Positions 42,322 through 50,990 of a stretch of 64,000 nucleotides of DNA are shown here, one piece after another. Numbering within the stretch: the first letter of the stretch is position 1; each line of letters starts with the position of its first letter. The notes beneath the pieces were generated by a model. That model was not told the origin of the DNA and searched no databases. It saw nothing but the letters and a program-made list of their open reading frames with translations. Made by a program: the position numbers and the translations under genes. The stretch is from the NCBI GenBank assembly GCA_002427755.1, contig DIYO01000005.1, forward strand, positions 62,001 to 126,000, read 5' to 3'. Source of the stretch: Roseivirga sp. UBA6052. GTDB taxonomy: Bacteria > Bacteroidota > Bacteroidia > Cytophagales > Cyclobacteriaceae.

Positions 42322-44268
42322 ATGGCTACTAAAATGGTATGGCACAAAGTGCTAGACAATCTAGAAGAACTACCTGAAGGTAGAGTCATGTCGGTTACGG
42401 CAGGACATCAAGGCATTTGTCTCACACACTTTGAAGGACAAATAAGTGCTTTGGACAATGCCTGCCCTCACCAAGGTGGTCCATTAGGAGAAGGGAGTAT
42501 CGAAAATGGATTGTTAAGATGCCCATGGCACGGCTGGGACTACCATCCTTGTACTGGCAAAGCACCTGGTTTTGACGATGGTGTGGACACCTTTCTAACC
42601 AAAGTTGAAGAAGGTGTAGTGTATGTTGGTATTGAAGAAGAAGCGCCTCATGAAGATACCGTTTCGGACCTTATGGTAGAAACAATGGTCAACTGGGGTG
42701 TAAACAAAGTATTTGGCATGGTTGGACATTCTAACCTAGGATTTGCTGATGCCATGCGAAGAGCTGAGGAAGCCGGTAAACTTAATTTCTATGGCATAAG
42801 ACATGAAGGAGCTGCTTCATTCGCTGCGTCAGCCTATGGTAAATTAACAGGTAAACCTGCTGCCTGCTTTTCAATAGCCGGCCCTGGTGCCACTAATATG
42901 TTTACAGGCTTATGGGATGCCAAAGTAGACCGCGCGCCTATTCTTGCATTAACCGGTCAAGTAGCTACTCAGGTAGTAGGCACAGGTAATTTCCAAGAAG
43001 TAGATTTGGTAAGAGCCTTCTCAACCGTAGCTGAATTCAATCATAGAGTTCAAAATAACTCCAAGCATGCTGAATTAATGAGCCTTGCAGTCAAACATGC
43101 TATCCTCAAAAGAGATGTTTCGCATCTCACTTTCCCTGATGAAGTTCAAGAATTACCTAAGCCAGCAAATGCAGAAGCCCAAACACCTGTAGACAGAATT
43201 ACCCCGCTCCAGATAGCGCCTCCAAAAGAAAGCTTAGACAAGGCCATTGGCATGTTCAAGAATTCTAAAAGGCCGGTAATCATTGTAGGTCATGGCGCCA
43301 GATTCAATATGGAAGCTATTACTTCATTTGCAGAAAGCATCAACGCACCTATTATGACAACCTTCAAAGCAAAGGGGCAGATTGCCGATGATCATTCGTT
43401 AGGATGTGGCGTACTTGGTAGAAGTGGAACTCCTATTGCCTCATGGTTTATGAACGAAGCAGACCTCCTCTGCGTATTCGGAGCGTCTTTCTCTAACCAT
43501 ACCGGCATTACAGATCATAAACCAACAATTCAAGTAGATTTTGATCCACTGGCACTTAGTAAATTCCATAAGATTGATGCTGCCGTATGGGGAGAGATTT
43601 CGGTTACTGTTAATCTTTTCAAAGAAGCATTAGCTGGGCAAATTGAAACGGTAGATCAGAGGCCAGAAGTGGCTAAGAGATGGGCGATCTGGAGATCTGA
43701 AAAAGCCAAAAGACTCCTTGATGATCGTGGTGAAGGTGTCAGTTCCATTACAATTTTCGATGAATTATCTAAGCAAGCCCCAAAAGATGCCGTCATGTGC
43801 GTAGATGTAGGGAACAATGCTTATTCGTTCGGACGTTATTTTGAATGTAAGAAGCAAACTTTCTTAATGTCAGGTTATCTCGGGTCAATTGGTTTTGCCT
43901 ACCCAGCGGCAATGGGCGCATGGGCGGCAGTTGGAGACTCAAGAGCCGTTATAGCAGTAGCAGGTGATGGAGGTTTCTGTCAATACTTGGCCGAATTGAC
44001 CACAGCCGTTAAATACGGTATGCCAATCAAACTGATCTTACTGAATAACTCCGAACTCGGAAAAATCTCAAAAGAACAGAGGGCAGGTGAATTTGATGTT
44101 TGGGCTACCGATTTGAGTAATCCAAATTTTGCAGATTATGCAAACAGTTGTGGTGCTTTTGGGATTAGAGTAGATAAGAAGGAAGATGTAAAAGCTGCTA
44201 TGCAGCAGGTTATAGCTCATAATGGGCCTGCCTTGCTCGAAGTAATTACAGATGCTTCTTTAATTTAA
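42322..44268 (+). CDS. Rieske [2Fe-2S] domain fused to a thiamine-diphosphate-dependent enzyme (pyruvate oxidase/acetolactate synthase superfamily)
   Basis: A 648-residue fusion. Residues 1-105 are a Rieske domain with Cys48-x-His50 (ACPHQGGPLGEG) and Cys67-xx-His70 (CPWHGWDYHPCTG). Residues 112-648 are the TPP-enzyme core: the catalytic Glu161 (RHEGAASFAASAYG), FSIAGPGATNMFTGLWDA, the central NAD/FAD-like domain (VIIVGHGARFNMEA), and the diphosphate-binding GDG at about 548-550 (AVAGDGGFCQYLAEL) with the closing NN at about 575-576. It resembles pyruvate oxidase-like proteins. An enzyme that decarboxylates a 2-oxo acid and passes electrons to an attached iron-sulfur centre would fit. Substrate, probably pyruvate from the malic enzyme, is inference. 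Confidence 0.92.
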   Translation: MATKMVWHKVLDNLEELPEGRVMSVTAGHQGICLTHFEGQISALDNACPHQGGPLGEGSIENGLLRCPWHGWDYHPCTGKAPGFDDGVDTFLTKVEEGVVYVGIEEEAPHEDTVSDLMVETMVNWGVNKVFGMVGHSNLGFADAMRRAEEAGKLNFYGIRHEGAASFAASAYGKLTGKPAACFSIAGPGATNMFTGLWDAKVDRAPILALTGQVATQVVGTGNFQEVDLVRAFSTVAEFNHRVQNNSKHAELMSLAVKHAILKRDVSHLTFPDEVQELPKPANAEAQTPVDRITPLQIAPPKESLDKAIGMFKNSKRPVIIVGHGARFNMEAITSFAESINAPIMTTFKAKGQIADDHSLGCGVLGRSGTPIASWFMNEADLLCVFGASFSNHTGITDHKPTIQVDFDPLALSKFHKIDAAVWGEISVTVNLFKEALAGQIETVDQRPEVAKRWAIWRSEKAKRLLDDRGEGVSSITIFDELSKQAPKDAVMCVDVGNNAYSFGRYFECKKQTFLMSGYLGSIGFAYPAAMGAWAAVGDSRAVIAVAGDGGFCQYLAELTTAVKYGMPIKLILLNNSELGKISKEQRAGEFDVWATDLSNPNFADYANSCGAFGIRVDKKEDVKAAMQQVIAHNGPALLEVITDASLI

Positions 44269-44280
44269 AAAGGAGAAAAA

Positions 44281-44562
44281 ATGAAAGCAATTTGGAATGG
44301 AGAAGTAATCGCAGAAAGCGATGATACTGTAGTAGTTGAAGGTAATCACTACTTTCCTGCAGACTCAATCAAAAGGGATTACTTCAAAGACAGCAGCACA
44401 CACAGTACGTGTCCATGGAAAGGTGTGGCAAGCTATTACACTGTAGAAGTAAATGGATCGGAAAATCCTGATGCTGCTTGGTACTACCCTGAAACTTCGG
44501 AGTTAGCGAAAGGTATTAAAGGCCGTGTAGCATTTTGGAAAGGTGTTAAAGTGGAGGACTAA
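44281..44562 (+). CDS. DUF427 family protein
   Basis: A 93-residue protein with the DUF427 pattern: MKAIWNGEVIAESDDTVVVEGNHYFPADSI, then TCPWKGVASYYTVEVNG and AWYYPETSELAKGIKGRVAFW. The Trp/Tyr-rich blocks are conserved in the family, which has no known reaction. It starts 12 nt after the Rieske-TPP gene with a GGAG-type ribosome site (AAAGGAG, 44269-44275) and closes the Rieske unit at the terminator whose stem contains its stop codon. A DUF427 gene next to oxidoreductase genes is common. Confidence 0.9.
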   Translation: MKAIWNGEVIAESDDTVVVEGNHYFPADSIKRDYFKDSSTHSTCPWKGVASYYTVEVNGSENPDAAWYYPETSELAKGIKGRVAFWKGVKVED

Positions 44563-44577
44563 AAGTCCTCCTTTTTT
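44553..44577 (+). terminator. Rho-independent terminator, closes the Rieske operon (may act in both directions)
   Basis: Perfect 8-bp stem GGAGGACT (44553-44560) and AGTCCTCC (44564-44571), followed by six T (44572-44577). It overlaps the DUF427 stop codon and abuts the stop of the convergent permease gene. Confidence 0.92.
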
Positions 44578-47206
44578 ATTGATCTCTTAGATACTTGGTT
44601 GGATTAGCATTGGCAACTTTAAATGCTTTGCTTCCAACCGTAAGCACAACAATACTTGCAGCTCCTATTGCTGACACTATAAATACAATCCAGTCTACTT
44701 TTATGGCATATTCAAATCTTGATAGCCATTGAGTCATTACATACCAGCATACAGGTAGCGCTACAACAATTCCTACAAAGGCTATCCATAGAAATTGCTT
44801 TCCTACTATGGCAATGAGCTGCCTTGACCTTGCACCTAGAACCTTTCTAATACTTATTTCTTTTGATCTTTTGGCTGTAACAAAAGAGACTAAGCCGAGT
44901 AAACCTAACACTGCTAAAAAGATACCTATAGCTGAAAAACTAAGTACAAGCCGTGTAAATCTCTGCTCATCTCCGTAGAGTCGATTAAAGGACTGATCTA
45001 CAAAGCTGAATTCTAAAGGCTGCTGACTAAAATCTGACCATACCTTATCTATGGCATTTGTCGTTTCGGTAAAATTACTCGGATTAACTCTCACAATAAG
45101 ATTATCAGGACTAGTTCTGTAACCTGGAGGCACTAAAAAGTATGCTACAGGAAAAACACCCTGATGAAGAGAATTGTAATGGAAATCCTCAACAACACCC
45201 ACTACCTTTCTCCTACTATTATCTATGATAATTTCCTTATCAATCAAATCATTCCATCCAGTTTTGTTAAAGGCAGATTGGTTAATTACACAAACCATTG
45301 TAGAGTCTGAAGCATACTGCTGGCTTAAATCTCTACCTAGAGTAATATTAGATTCCAGTGTTTCAAAATAATCGTAGTCAATGGCCACCGTATGAATACT
45401 AGGTGCTTGATCAGTGTCTTTACCCGGCCAATTAAAACTAGAAGTGTTGTTCATAGCACTAGGTAATGCTTCTCCTGAAGTTGTGATTGCTGCAATACCC
45501 GGAATGTCTTTTAATCGTTGTTTGATTACCATAAGTTGAGCCTGCATACTTCGATCATCAACGGGAATATTGATCAACTGCTCATCTGAAAAACCTTTAT
45601 CAAACTTATTCAAGAATCGCATTTGATTCAGCACTACAACTGTGCTCCCTATGAGAAAAGTGGCAATGACGAATTGCACTAATACCTGTCCATTCCGCAT
45701 AGTAGAATTAGAACCAAACACCTTTTGACTAACCCCTCTTAAAATATCTATGGGCCTAAAGCGATTCATGAGAAGTGCGGGATACAATCCTGAAAAAGAT
45801 AAGATTACTATTGAAACAGTAATCATTACTGTACTTACTTCAAGGCTTAAGAAACTGGAGACGGTCAATGATTTAAGCACTAAGGTGTTAAATGCTGGTA
45901 GTGCTAAGGCAGCCAAAACGTAAGCAAATGCTAAAGCGATAGTAAGTTGAAATGCGCACTCTACATAAAATTGACGACTTATTTGCCCCCTTTTGGCCCC
46001 AAAGACTTTTCTTATGCTTACTTCTTTACCCCTTTGGTTAGACTTGGCTGTTGTTAAATTGACATAGTTTATAATTGCTGCTATCAAAATTAAAACCGCT
46101 ACGAAACCAAATAGTAGCAAATAGTCTAGATTGCCCCTCTGAATAGGGCCTTCAATATCATTTGAGTAGAGTCTAACATCTTTCAAAGGTTGAAAAATGA
46201 TATCACTATACTCAGAACTTCCTTCTCCTCTATGTTTTTCAAACATCTGTGGCAGTTTTGCCCTAACGTTTTCTAAGTCTACATCATTACCAATTTTCAC
46301 ATAGCTATGTAGCCAATTTAGACCCCACCAAGTCTTGAACCTACCGTACATTTCTTCTGTAGAAGACATTGAGCCAAGAAAATCAAATTGCAGATGTGAG
46401 TTAGAGGGTATATCCTCTAAAACACCCGTAACCTGCATTAAAAACTCTTGATCTCCGTCATAGACCTTTAAAGGAAGCATCTCTCCTATTACGTCTACTC
46501 TATTAAAGTACTGAATGGCCTTGGACTTAGTAATTACCACAGAATTAGGTTCGAGCAACATGCTCTGAGGATTACCTGAAATAGTCTCAAAATCAAAAAA
46601 TGTCAACAGATTATCATCTGCCCAATAAAACCTTTCTTCAAATACCTTTTGGTTCTCTTTCAGAACCAAGATATTATCCTGGCCCAAACGCGTGTGGTCT
46701 GCAATCTCAGGGATCTCATTAGTCATATGCTCCTTCCACGGTGACGGAGTAGATGCCCATTTCATGCCCTGCATGGGAGAATGATTTACGAGTCTATATG
46801 TTATCTCATAATCACTATGAAAACGATCAAAGCTAAGCTCATCTAAAATGTAAACTGATATGAGCAGCGTACTTAAAAGCGCTATTGTAAGACCAAAAGC
46901 ATTGAGCGAAGAGTACCAAAAATTCTTTTTGAAGTGCCTAACAGCAACTACTAAATAGTTAATAAAGAGTTTGTTGTTTTTACCTTCCATTTCTTTGAGA
47001 TTTTTTAACCTAAAAAGTCTGATATATGAAATGACATCTAAGAAATAAAAGGCTTTTGCCTTTCTAAGACCCTGCTCCTCAACTCGCTTTGAAAACCACT
47101 CGTGCAAGTCACCTTGGACCTCATCAATAAAGCGTGGCGAACAGTACCACTCCAAGAGTTTATCGATCCATTTAGGAGGCTGATTGATTTGCTTCTTATT
47201 TGTCAA
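44576..47206 (-). CDS. ABC transporter permease (MacB/FtsX type) with N-terminal prefix domain
   Basis: An 876-residue permease. Residues 1-90 are a soluble prefix (PPKWIDKLLEWYCSPRFIDEVQGDLHEWFSKRV) that is seen on many Bacteroidota FtsX permeases. Then follow two MacB/FtsX units, each with a periplasmic core and membrane segments: VAVRHFKKNFWYSSLNAFGLTIALL, FGFVAVLILIAAIINYVNLTTAKSNQRGKEVSIRKVFGAKR, and again FLAVLGLLGLVSFVTAKRSKEISIRKVLGARS. No ATPase gene is adjacent, so the partner is elsewhere. The PadR gene 18 nt upstream probably regulates it. Substrate unknown; macrolide- or lipoprotein-type transport is possible. Confidence 0.9.
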   Translation of the reverse strand: MTNKKQINQPPKWIDKLLEWYCSPRFIDEVQGDLHEWFSKRVEEQGLRKAKAFYFLDVISYIRLFRLKNLKEMEGKNNKLFINYLVVAVRHFKKNFWYSSLNAFGLTIALLSTLLISVYILDELSFDRFHSDYEITYRLVNHSPMQGMKWASTPSPWKEHMTNEIPEIADHTRLGQDNILVLKENQKVFEERFYWADDNLLTFFDFETISGNPQSMLLEPNSVVITKSKAIQYFNRVDVIGEMLPLKVYDGDQEFLMQVTGVLEDIPSNSHLQFDFLGSMSSTEEMYGRFKTWWGLNWLHSYVKIGNDVDLENVRAKLPQMFEKHRGEGSSEYSDIIFQPLKDVRLYSNDIEGPIQRGNLDYLLLFGFVAVLILIAAIINYVNLTTAKSNQRGKEVSIRKVFGAKRGQISRQFYVECAFQLTIALAFAYVLAALALPAFNTLVLKSLTVSSFLSLEVSTVMITVSIVILSFSGLYPALLMNRFRPIDILRGVSQKVFGSNSTMRNGQVLVQFVIATFLIGSTVVVLNQMRFLNKFDKGFSDEQLINIPVDDRSMQAQLMVIKQRLKDIPGIAAITTSGEALPSAMNNTSSFNWPGKDTDQAPSIHTVAIDYDYFETLESNITLGRDLSQQYASDSTMVCVINQSAFNKTGWNDLIDKEIIIDNSRRKVVGVVEDFHYNSLHQGVFPVAYFLVPPGYRTSPDNLIVRVNPSNFTETTNAIDKVWSDFSQQPLEFSFVDQSFNRLYGDEQRFTRLVLSFSAIGIFLAVLGLLGLVSFVTAKRSKEISIRKVLGARSRQLIAIVGKQFLWIAFVGIVVALPVCWYVMTQWLSRFEYAIKVDWIVFIVSAIGAASIVVLTVGSKAFKVANANPTKYLRDQ

Positions 47207-47224
47207 ACTAATAACTAAAAAAAT

Positions 47225-47548
47225 TTAAAACTTATACTCGGGCATCAACTGCCACATCTTGCTTCTGATATTTTTTGCTTGATTCAGCGCATCAAATCCT
47301 TCCGAGGTGATTTTGTATAATCTCTTCTTTCTACCCCCTCTTTCACCTGTAGCTCCCCCCATGTAAGACGCTACGAATCCTTTCTTTTCTAATCTGTATA
47401 GCGCAGTATGAACAGTAGACAATGTTATACTTCTTCCAGTTTGCTCTTCGATCTCCGCACCAATTGTAACGCTATATGCTCTATCTATCAATAGTGCACA
47501 GGTAAGTAACACCAACTCTTCAAATTCACCTAAGTGAGTACCCTTCAT
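47225..47548 (-). CDS. PadR-family transcriptional regulator
   Basis: A 107-residue winged-helix regulator: MKGTHLGEFEELVLLTCALL, RAYSVTIGAEIEEQTGRSITLSTVHTALYRLEKKGFVASYMGG, then ERGGRKKRLYKITSEGFDAL. These are the PadR N-terminal helices and wing. PadR proteins repress nearby transport or detoxification genes and often release on binding a ligand. It heads the permease gene (18 nt apart), which is the standard PadR/FtsX pairing in this phylum. Ligand unknown. Confidence 0.93.
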   Translation of the reverse strand: MKGTHLGEFEELVLLTCALLIDRAYSVTIGAEIEEQTGRSITLSTVHTALYRLEKKGFVASYMGGATGERGGRKKRLYKITSEGFDALNQAKNIRSKMWQLMPEYKF

Positions 47549-47630
47549 ATTTCAATCGTATTTGTCAAACTAATGTATTAAACATACTTTAAGATTCAAA
47601 AAAGGTTACTGAGTCTTCAATAATTAGACA

Positions 47631-47704
47631 CCTACGATAAAAATCGTAGGTTTTCTTTTGACATATAATTTTTTCTTAAGTTATTGCTACGACAATAATC
47701 GTAG
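47631..47704. promoter_or_regulatory. Two palindromic operators in front of the BlaI-type gene
   Basis: Two perfect palindromes: CCTACGAT-AAAA-ATCGTAGG (47631-47650) and CTACGA-CAATAA-TCGTAG (47687-47704), 55 bp centre to centre. Both contain TACGA-N6-TCGTA, the inverted-repeat form expected for BlaI/MecI-family repressors. A promoter with TTTG at 47657-47660 and TAAGTTAT at 47677-47684 would lie between them. They sit 15-70 nt before the start of the BlaI-type gene, so autoregulation is likely. Confidence 0.75.
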
Positions 47705-47718
47705 ATAAACTAAAAAAT

Positions 47719-48105
47719 ATGTCAATAGACTCGTCTGCACCCACCAATAGTGAACTAGAGATCCTAGATATCCTGTGGCAAATCGCTCCAGCAACAGCCA
47801 GAGAAGTTCATAATGAACTGGGCAAAACCAAAAAGACAGGGTATACTACCACACTCAAAATCATTCAAAATATGTTTGAGAAAGGTATGCTCTCAAGAGA
47901 ACCTAAAGGTCAAACACATATTTACTCTCCTACCCTCTCAAGAGAAACTGTTCAACAGTCAATGCTTGGAGGGTTCGTCAACCGCGTCTTTGGAGGCTCT
48001 GCCAAAAGAATGATTCTACAAGCTCTAGGTAACGAACAACCTGATGCTAAAGAGCTAGAAGAAATCAAACGCATGATAGAGAGAATTGAAAAGGAAAATA
48101 AATGA
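47719..48105 (+). CDS. BlaI/MecI/CopY-family repressor
   Basis: A 128-residue winged-helix repressor. Blocks SELEILDILWQIAPATAREVHNELGKTKKTGYTTTLKIIQNMFEKGMLSREPKGQTHIYSP and the dimerisation tail ETVQQSMLGGFVNRVFGGSAKRMILQAL are typical of BlaI. Cleavage of BlaI by a BlaR1-type sensor relieves repression; a BlaR1-like gene follows with 4-nt overlap, and two palindromic operators precede. Targets may include itself and the TlpA-like gene behind the sensor. Confidence 0.95.
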   Translation: MSIDSSAPTNSELEILDILWQIAPATAREVHNELGKTKKTGYTTTLKIIQNMFEKGMLSREPKGQTHIYSPTLSRETVQQSMLGGFVNRVFGGSAKRMILQALGNEQPDAKELEEIKRMIERIEKENK

Positions 48106-49475
48106 GTTTCACTGAAGGCATAAGTTGGGTCTTGATCTATTCCATTTTGGCAGCATTTGGCTTATGGATCCTATTAGGTATTTTTTCCTATCTGGTTTCC
48201 AGTTCCAAAACCAGAAGAATTGTTAAAGCATTAACCCTCCTATCCTATGCCATCTTATTTATCTATGCATTCTTCTGGACCAAACCGGCTACACCCGATG
48301 GTGAAGGATTATGGACTTTTGTAGACGAACCTACATTCATTGTTCAAGAATACTCTCTCTTTGATCAACTCAATATGTGGGTTGGAATCAATAGCACCAT
48401 CATCACTAGCATTTGGCTAGTTGGAATTTTAGTTGGCATATTACGCTTCGTTGCATCTAAAAAAGAAATCAAAAGATACACTGACACTGCAAGGATATGC
48501 AGAGAAAAGAGCATTCTTGAGTCGATTAGTAGATTTCAACTCGCCAATGGCATTCATAAGAGGATAGAAGTTTATGTGTCGGCCTTTATCACTTCTCCTA
48601 TAACGGTAGGCTTTTTGAAGCCTGCAATTTATTTACCGGTTGGTATGAGTACAGGATTCTCATCTGATGAGCTAGATGCCATTTTGGCCCATGAAATGGT
48701 CCACATAAAAAACAGGGATTATATCTTAAACTTATTCCTGATTCAACTAGAAACGGTCTGTTTCTTCAACCCTTTCATACTGCTCATGATTCGCGATTTA
48801 AGAAAGGAAATGGAGTATGTATGCGATGACAGTGTCACCGAACAATTCAACCAAATAACTTACGCCAAAGCTTTGGTCAAGCTTCAAGAATTTAACCTGT
48901 CTGGTCAACTGGCCATGGCAGCAAAAAACAACAACTCAGAATTCAAAAACAGAATAGAACGTATGATTAATTCAAACAACAAATCAGGCCATACTAAAAC
49001 AGGGATCGTTTTAATATTGGCCACAGTATTCTTACTCAGTTCAGCATTTGTAGCAGCAGAACCCGAAGAGAAAATACCTGAAGAAATACCTGTCTCTTAC
49101 CAGCAAGATTCAAAAGATACTTTGCGCTTTAGTAGTAAAAGCGAATTAATGGATGGCATTAAGGGAAAGAAACCAGAGTTCTTCAAAAACAAAGTCCTTA
49201 TGGTAAATGATGAAGAAATTAAATTCATTATTGGGAAAGATAACGCCTTAAAGAAGGCAGATAAAATGATGGAGGAAATACATGAGGAGTTAATCAAAGA
49301 TGGCCTTTTGAACGAAAGCCGTCAAAAAATGACCCTTATGTTCCAATATTCCGACCTTCTTAATGGAAAAGCCAACTTAGGCGACAAGTACGAGAAGTAT
49401 AAAGCCATTTTTAATCGTTACTTCCCGGTATACGATAGCTTCGCAACTACCCGCGTTTTCCGCTACAAACAGTAA
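48102..49475 (+). CDS. BlaR1-type membrane metallopeptidase sensor (M56 family)
   Basis: A 457-residue membrane protein with four N-terminal segments and the M56 zinc site HEMVH (His197-Glu198-His201, in AILAHEMVHIKNRDY) and the downstream EMEYVCDD. A further membrane segment near residue 310 (GIVLILATVFLLSSAFVAA) leads to a short C-terminal outer domain without a penicillin-binding sensor fold that I can recognise. So it probably senses something other than a beta-lactam. Pairs with the BlaI-type repressor by 4-nt overlap. Confidence 0.93.
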   Translation: MSFTEGISWVLIYSILAAFGLWILLGIFSYLVSSSKTRRIVKALTLLSYAILFIYAFFWTKPATPDGEGLWTFVDEPTFIVQEYSLFDQLNMWVGINSTIITSIWLVGILVGILRFVASKKEIKRYTDTARICREKSILESISRFQLANGIHKRIEVYVSAFITSPITVGFLKPAIYLPVGMSTGFSSDELDAILAHEMVHIKNRDYILNLFLIQLETVCFFNPFILLMIRDLRKEMEYVCDDSVTEQFNQITYAKALVKLQEFNLSGQLAMAAKNNNSEFKNRIERMINSNNKSGHTKTGIVLILATVFLLSSAFVAAEPEEKIPEEIPVSYQQDSKDTLRFSSKSELMDGIKGKKPEFFKNKVLMVNDEEIKFIIGKDNALKKADKMMEEIHEELIKDGLLNESRQKMTLMFQYSDLLNGKANLGDKYEKYKAIFNRYFPVYDSFATTRVFRYKQ

Positions 49476-49499
49476 TTCTCAAACTCAAATAATACAACA

Positions 49500-50492
49500 A
49501 TGAAAAAAATGATCTTATCATTAATGGGATTGGTATGTCTATACTTTTCTCATGCCCAAGACTTAACTCATTCAATTGCCTTTAATGGAAAAACTATTCA
49601 GATTCACCATAAGAGTATTATTAAGACTGAAAACGGACAAAATTATGCAAAAGTGGATGGTGAGTTTTATCTCATTCAATGGAAAGAAAAGAATACACAA
49701 GGCCCTACAAATTTTGACTTCTATGTTGAAAAGAGTGATGGTTCTGTTCATTCCCTTTCAGACGAATTCCTAGACTTCAAAAGAAAAGAGGCTGAAGAAC
49801 AAGGCAGACATGTACTCAAATTCAAAGAGTATCCAGATTCAAAGCCATTTGTGAGAGATACCTCAGCTTCAGGAAAGACTTATAAGTGGTATGATGTCAT
49901 TCGCACTAAAGAAGGCAGATTAGTTTCCAGAGATGAATTCAATAGTTATCGTGGCAATTATACCTATGTAAAGCGAATTAAGGGAGGAGATTATGCCATG
50001 GATACTACCATAATTGTTCCTCCAACAGAAGCTTCAATCAAAGCAGAAGAAAAAAGACAAGCTGATTTTGAAGCTCAGGTAGGTCAACCTGCAAAGGAAT
50101 TCAAAGCTCAAGATATATATGGAAACGAATACGCACTTAGCGAATTAAAGGGAAAGATTGTGGTAATGAATTTTTGGTTCATTGCATGCCCACCTTGTAT
50201 CAAGGAGATTCCAGAGTTAAATGGTTTAGTAGATAAGTATGGAACAGAAGACGTTGTATTTCTTGCCTTTGCCACTGATACAGAAGAAAGGCTTGGCAAG
50301 TTTTTGAGCAAATCCCAATTCAAATATCAGGTTTTTGCTAAGTCGATGGATCTTGCCAGTACATACTTAGTAGCTGCCTATCCAACCAGTTTTGTCATTG
50401 ACAAAAAAGGAATTGTAAGATATGCTCATACAGGCTTAGGTAAATCCACAATCAGCGATATTGAAGAAACCATTGAGCGTTCAATGGAATAA
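49500..50492 (+). CDS. Thioredoxin-like (TlpA-type) exported protein
   Basis: A 330-residue protein with a signal peptide (MKKMILSLMGLVCLYFSHAQD), a 190-residue N-terminal part of unknown fold, and a C-terminal thioredoxin-like domain (about 190-330): VGQPAKEFKAQDIYGNEYALSELKGKIVVMNFWFIACPPCIKEIPEL with the CPPC active site, then YLVAAYPTSFVIDKKGIVRY. It is a periplasmic thiol reductant of the TlpA/ResA kind. It lies 24 nt after the BlaR1-type gene and is probably controlled by that pair. Confidence 0.88.
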   Translation: MKKMILSLMGLVCLYFSHAQDLTHSIAFNGKTIQIHHKSIIKTENGQNYAKVDGEFYLIQWKEKNTQGPTNFDFYVEKSDGSVHSLSDEFLDFKRKEAEEQGRHVLKFKEYPDSKPFVRDTSASGKTYKWYDVIRTKEGRLVSRDEFNSYRGNYTYVKRIKGGDYAMDTTIIVPPTEASIKAEEKRQADFEAQVGQPAKEFKAQDIYGNEYALSELKGKIVVMNFWFIACPPCIKEIPELNGLVDKYGTEDVVFLAFATDTEERLGKFLSKSQFKYQVFAKSMDLASTYLVAAYPTSFVIDKKGIVRYAHTGLGKSTISDIEETIERSME

Positions 50493-50522
50493 TCATTGAG
50501 CTATACTCATATAATGTACTTG

Positions 50523-50545
50523 CCTGCCAATAAACAGTAGGCAGG
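50523..50545. terminator. Hairpin between convergent genes, possible terminator
   Basis: CCTGCC (50523-50528) and GGCAGG (50540-50545) form a 6-bp stem with an 11-nt loop between the TlpA-like and Dabb genes, which converge here. No T-run follows on either strand, so its efficiency is uncertain. Confidence 0.4.
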
Positions 50546-50549
50546 TATA

Positions 50550-50954
50550 TTATTCTAAATCTATATCAGTTACCATTACACGTTCCCAGATATCCTGGTG
50601 ATTTTCAATGAGGTCTAAATGCAACTGATGTTTCTGGTAATACTCTTGCGCTTCTAAATCTTTGAAAAGAAATGCAATGGCAAAATCATAAGAATTCTCA
50701 ATAACCGGTCTTGTTGTTGGAGCAGGTCCTCCGGCAAAATAGCCTTGAACAGTTTCAATTTCTCTTAACCTTTCTGAAGAAGCTTTAAAAGCTTCTATCT
50801 GCTCTTGAGAGGTTCCTTCTTTGAACCAGAAATAGGCAGTATGTACAAAAGCATCCTCTAAATCAGTCTCAATTTCTTCTTCAATTTCAACTGGCGCTTT
50901 CTGGCAAGCAAATGCGAATAATGATACTATGAATAGAAGGGTTAGTCTTTTCAT
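50550..50954 (-). CDS. Dabb-domain (stress-responsive alpha/beta barrel) lipoprotein
   Basis: A 134-residue lipoprotein: MKRLTLLFIVSLFAFACQK, lipobox ending at Cys17. The remaining part is a Dabb ferredoxin-like barrel (FVHTAYFWFKEGTSQEQIEAFKASSERLREIETVQGYFAGGPAPT, then YDFAIAFLFKDLEAQEYYQKHQLHLDLIENH). Dabb proteins bind small aromatic or peptide-like ligands and are stress-induced in plants; the bacterial role is not known. It precedes the deformylase on the minus strand by 36 nt. Confidence 0.85.
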   Translation of the reverse strand: MKRLTLLFIVSLFAFACQKAPVEIEEEIETDLEDAFVHTAYFWFKEGTSQEQIEAFKASSERLREIETVQGYFAGGPAPTTRPVIENSYDFAIAFLFKDLEAQEYYQKHQLHLDLIENHQDIWERVMVTDIDLE

Positions 50955-50990
50955 CTTAAGGTCGTAAAACCTTAAGTTAAAGCAAGAGGC

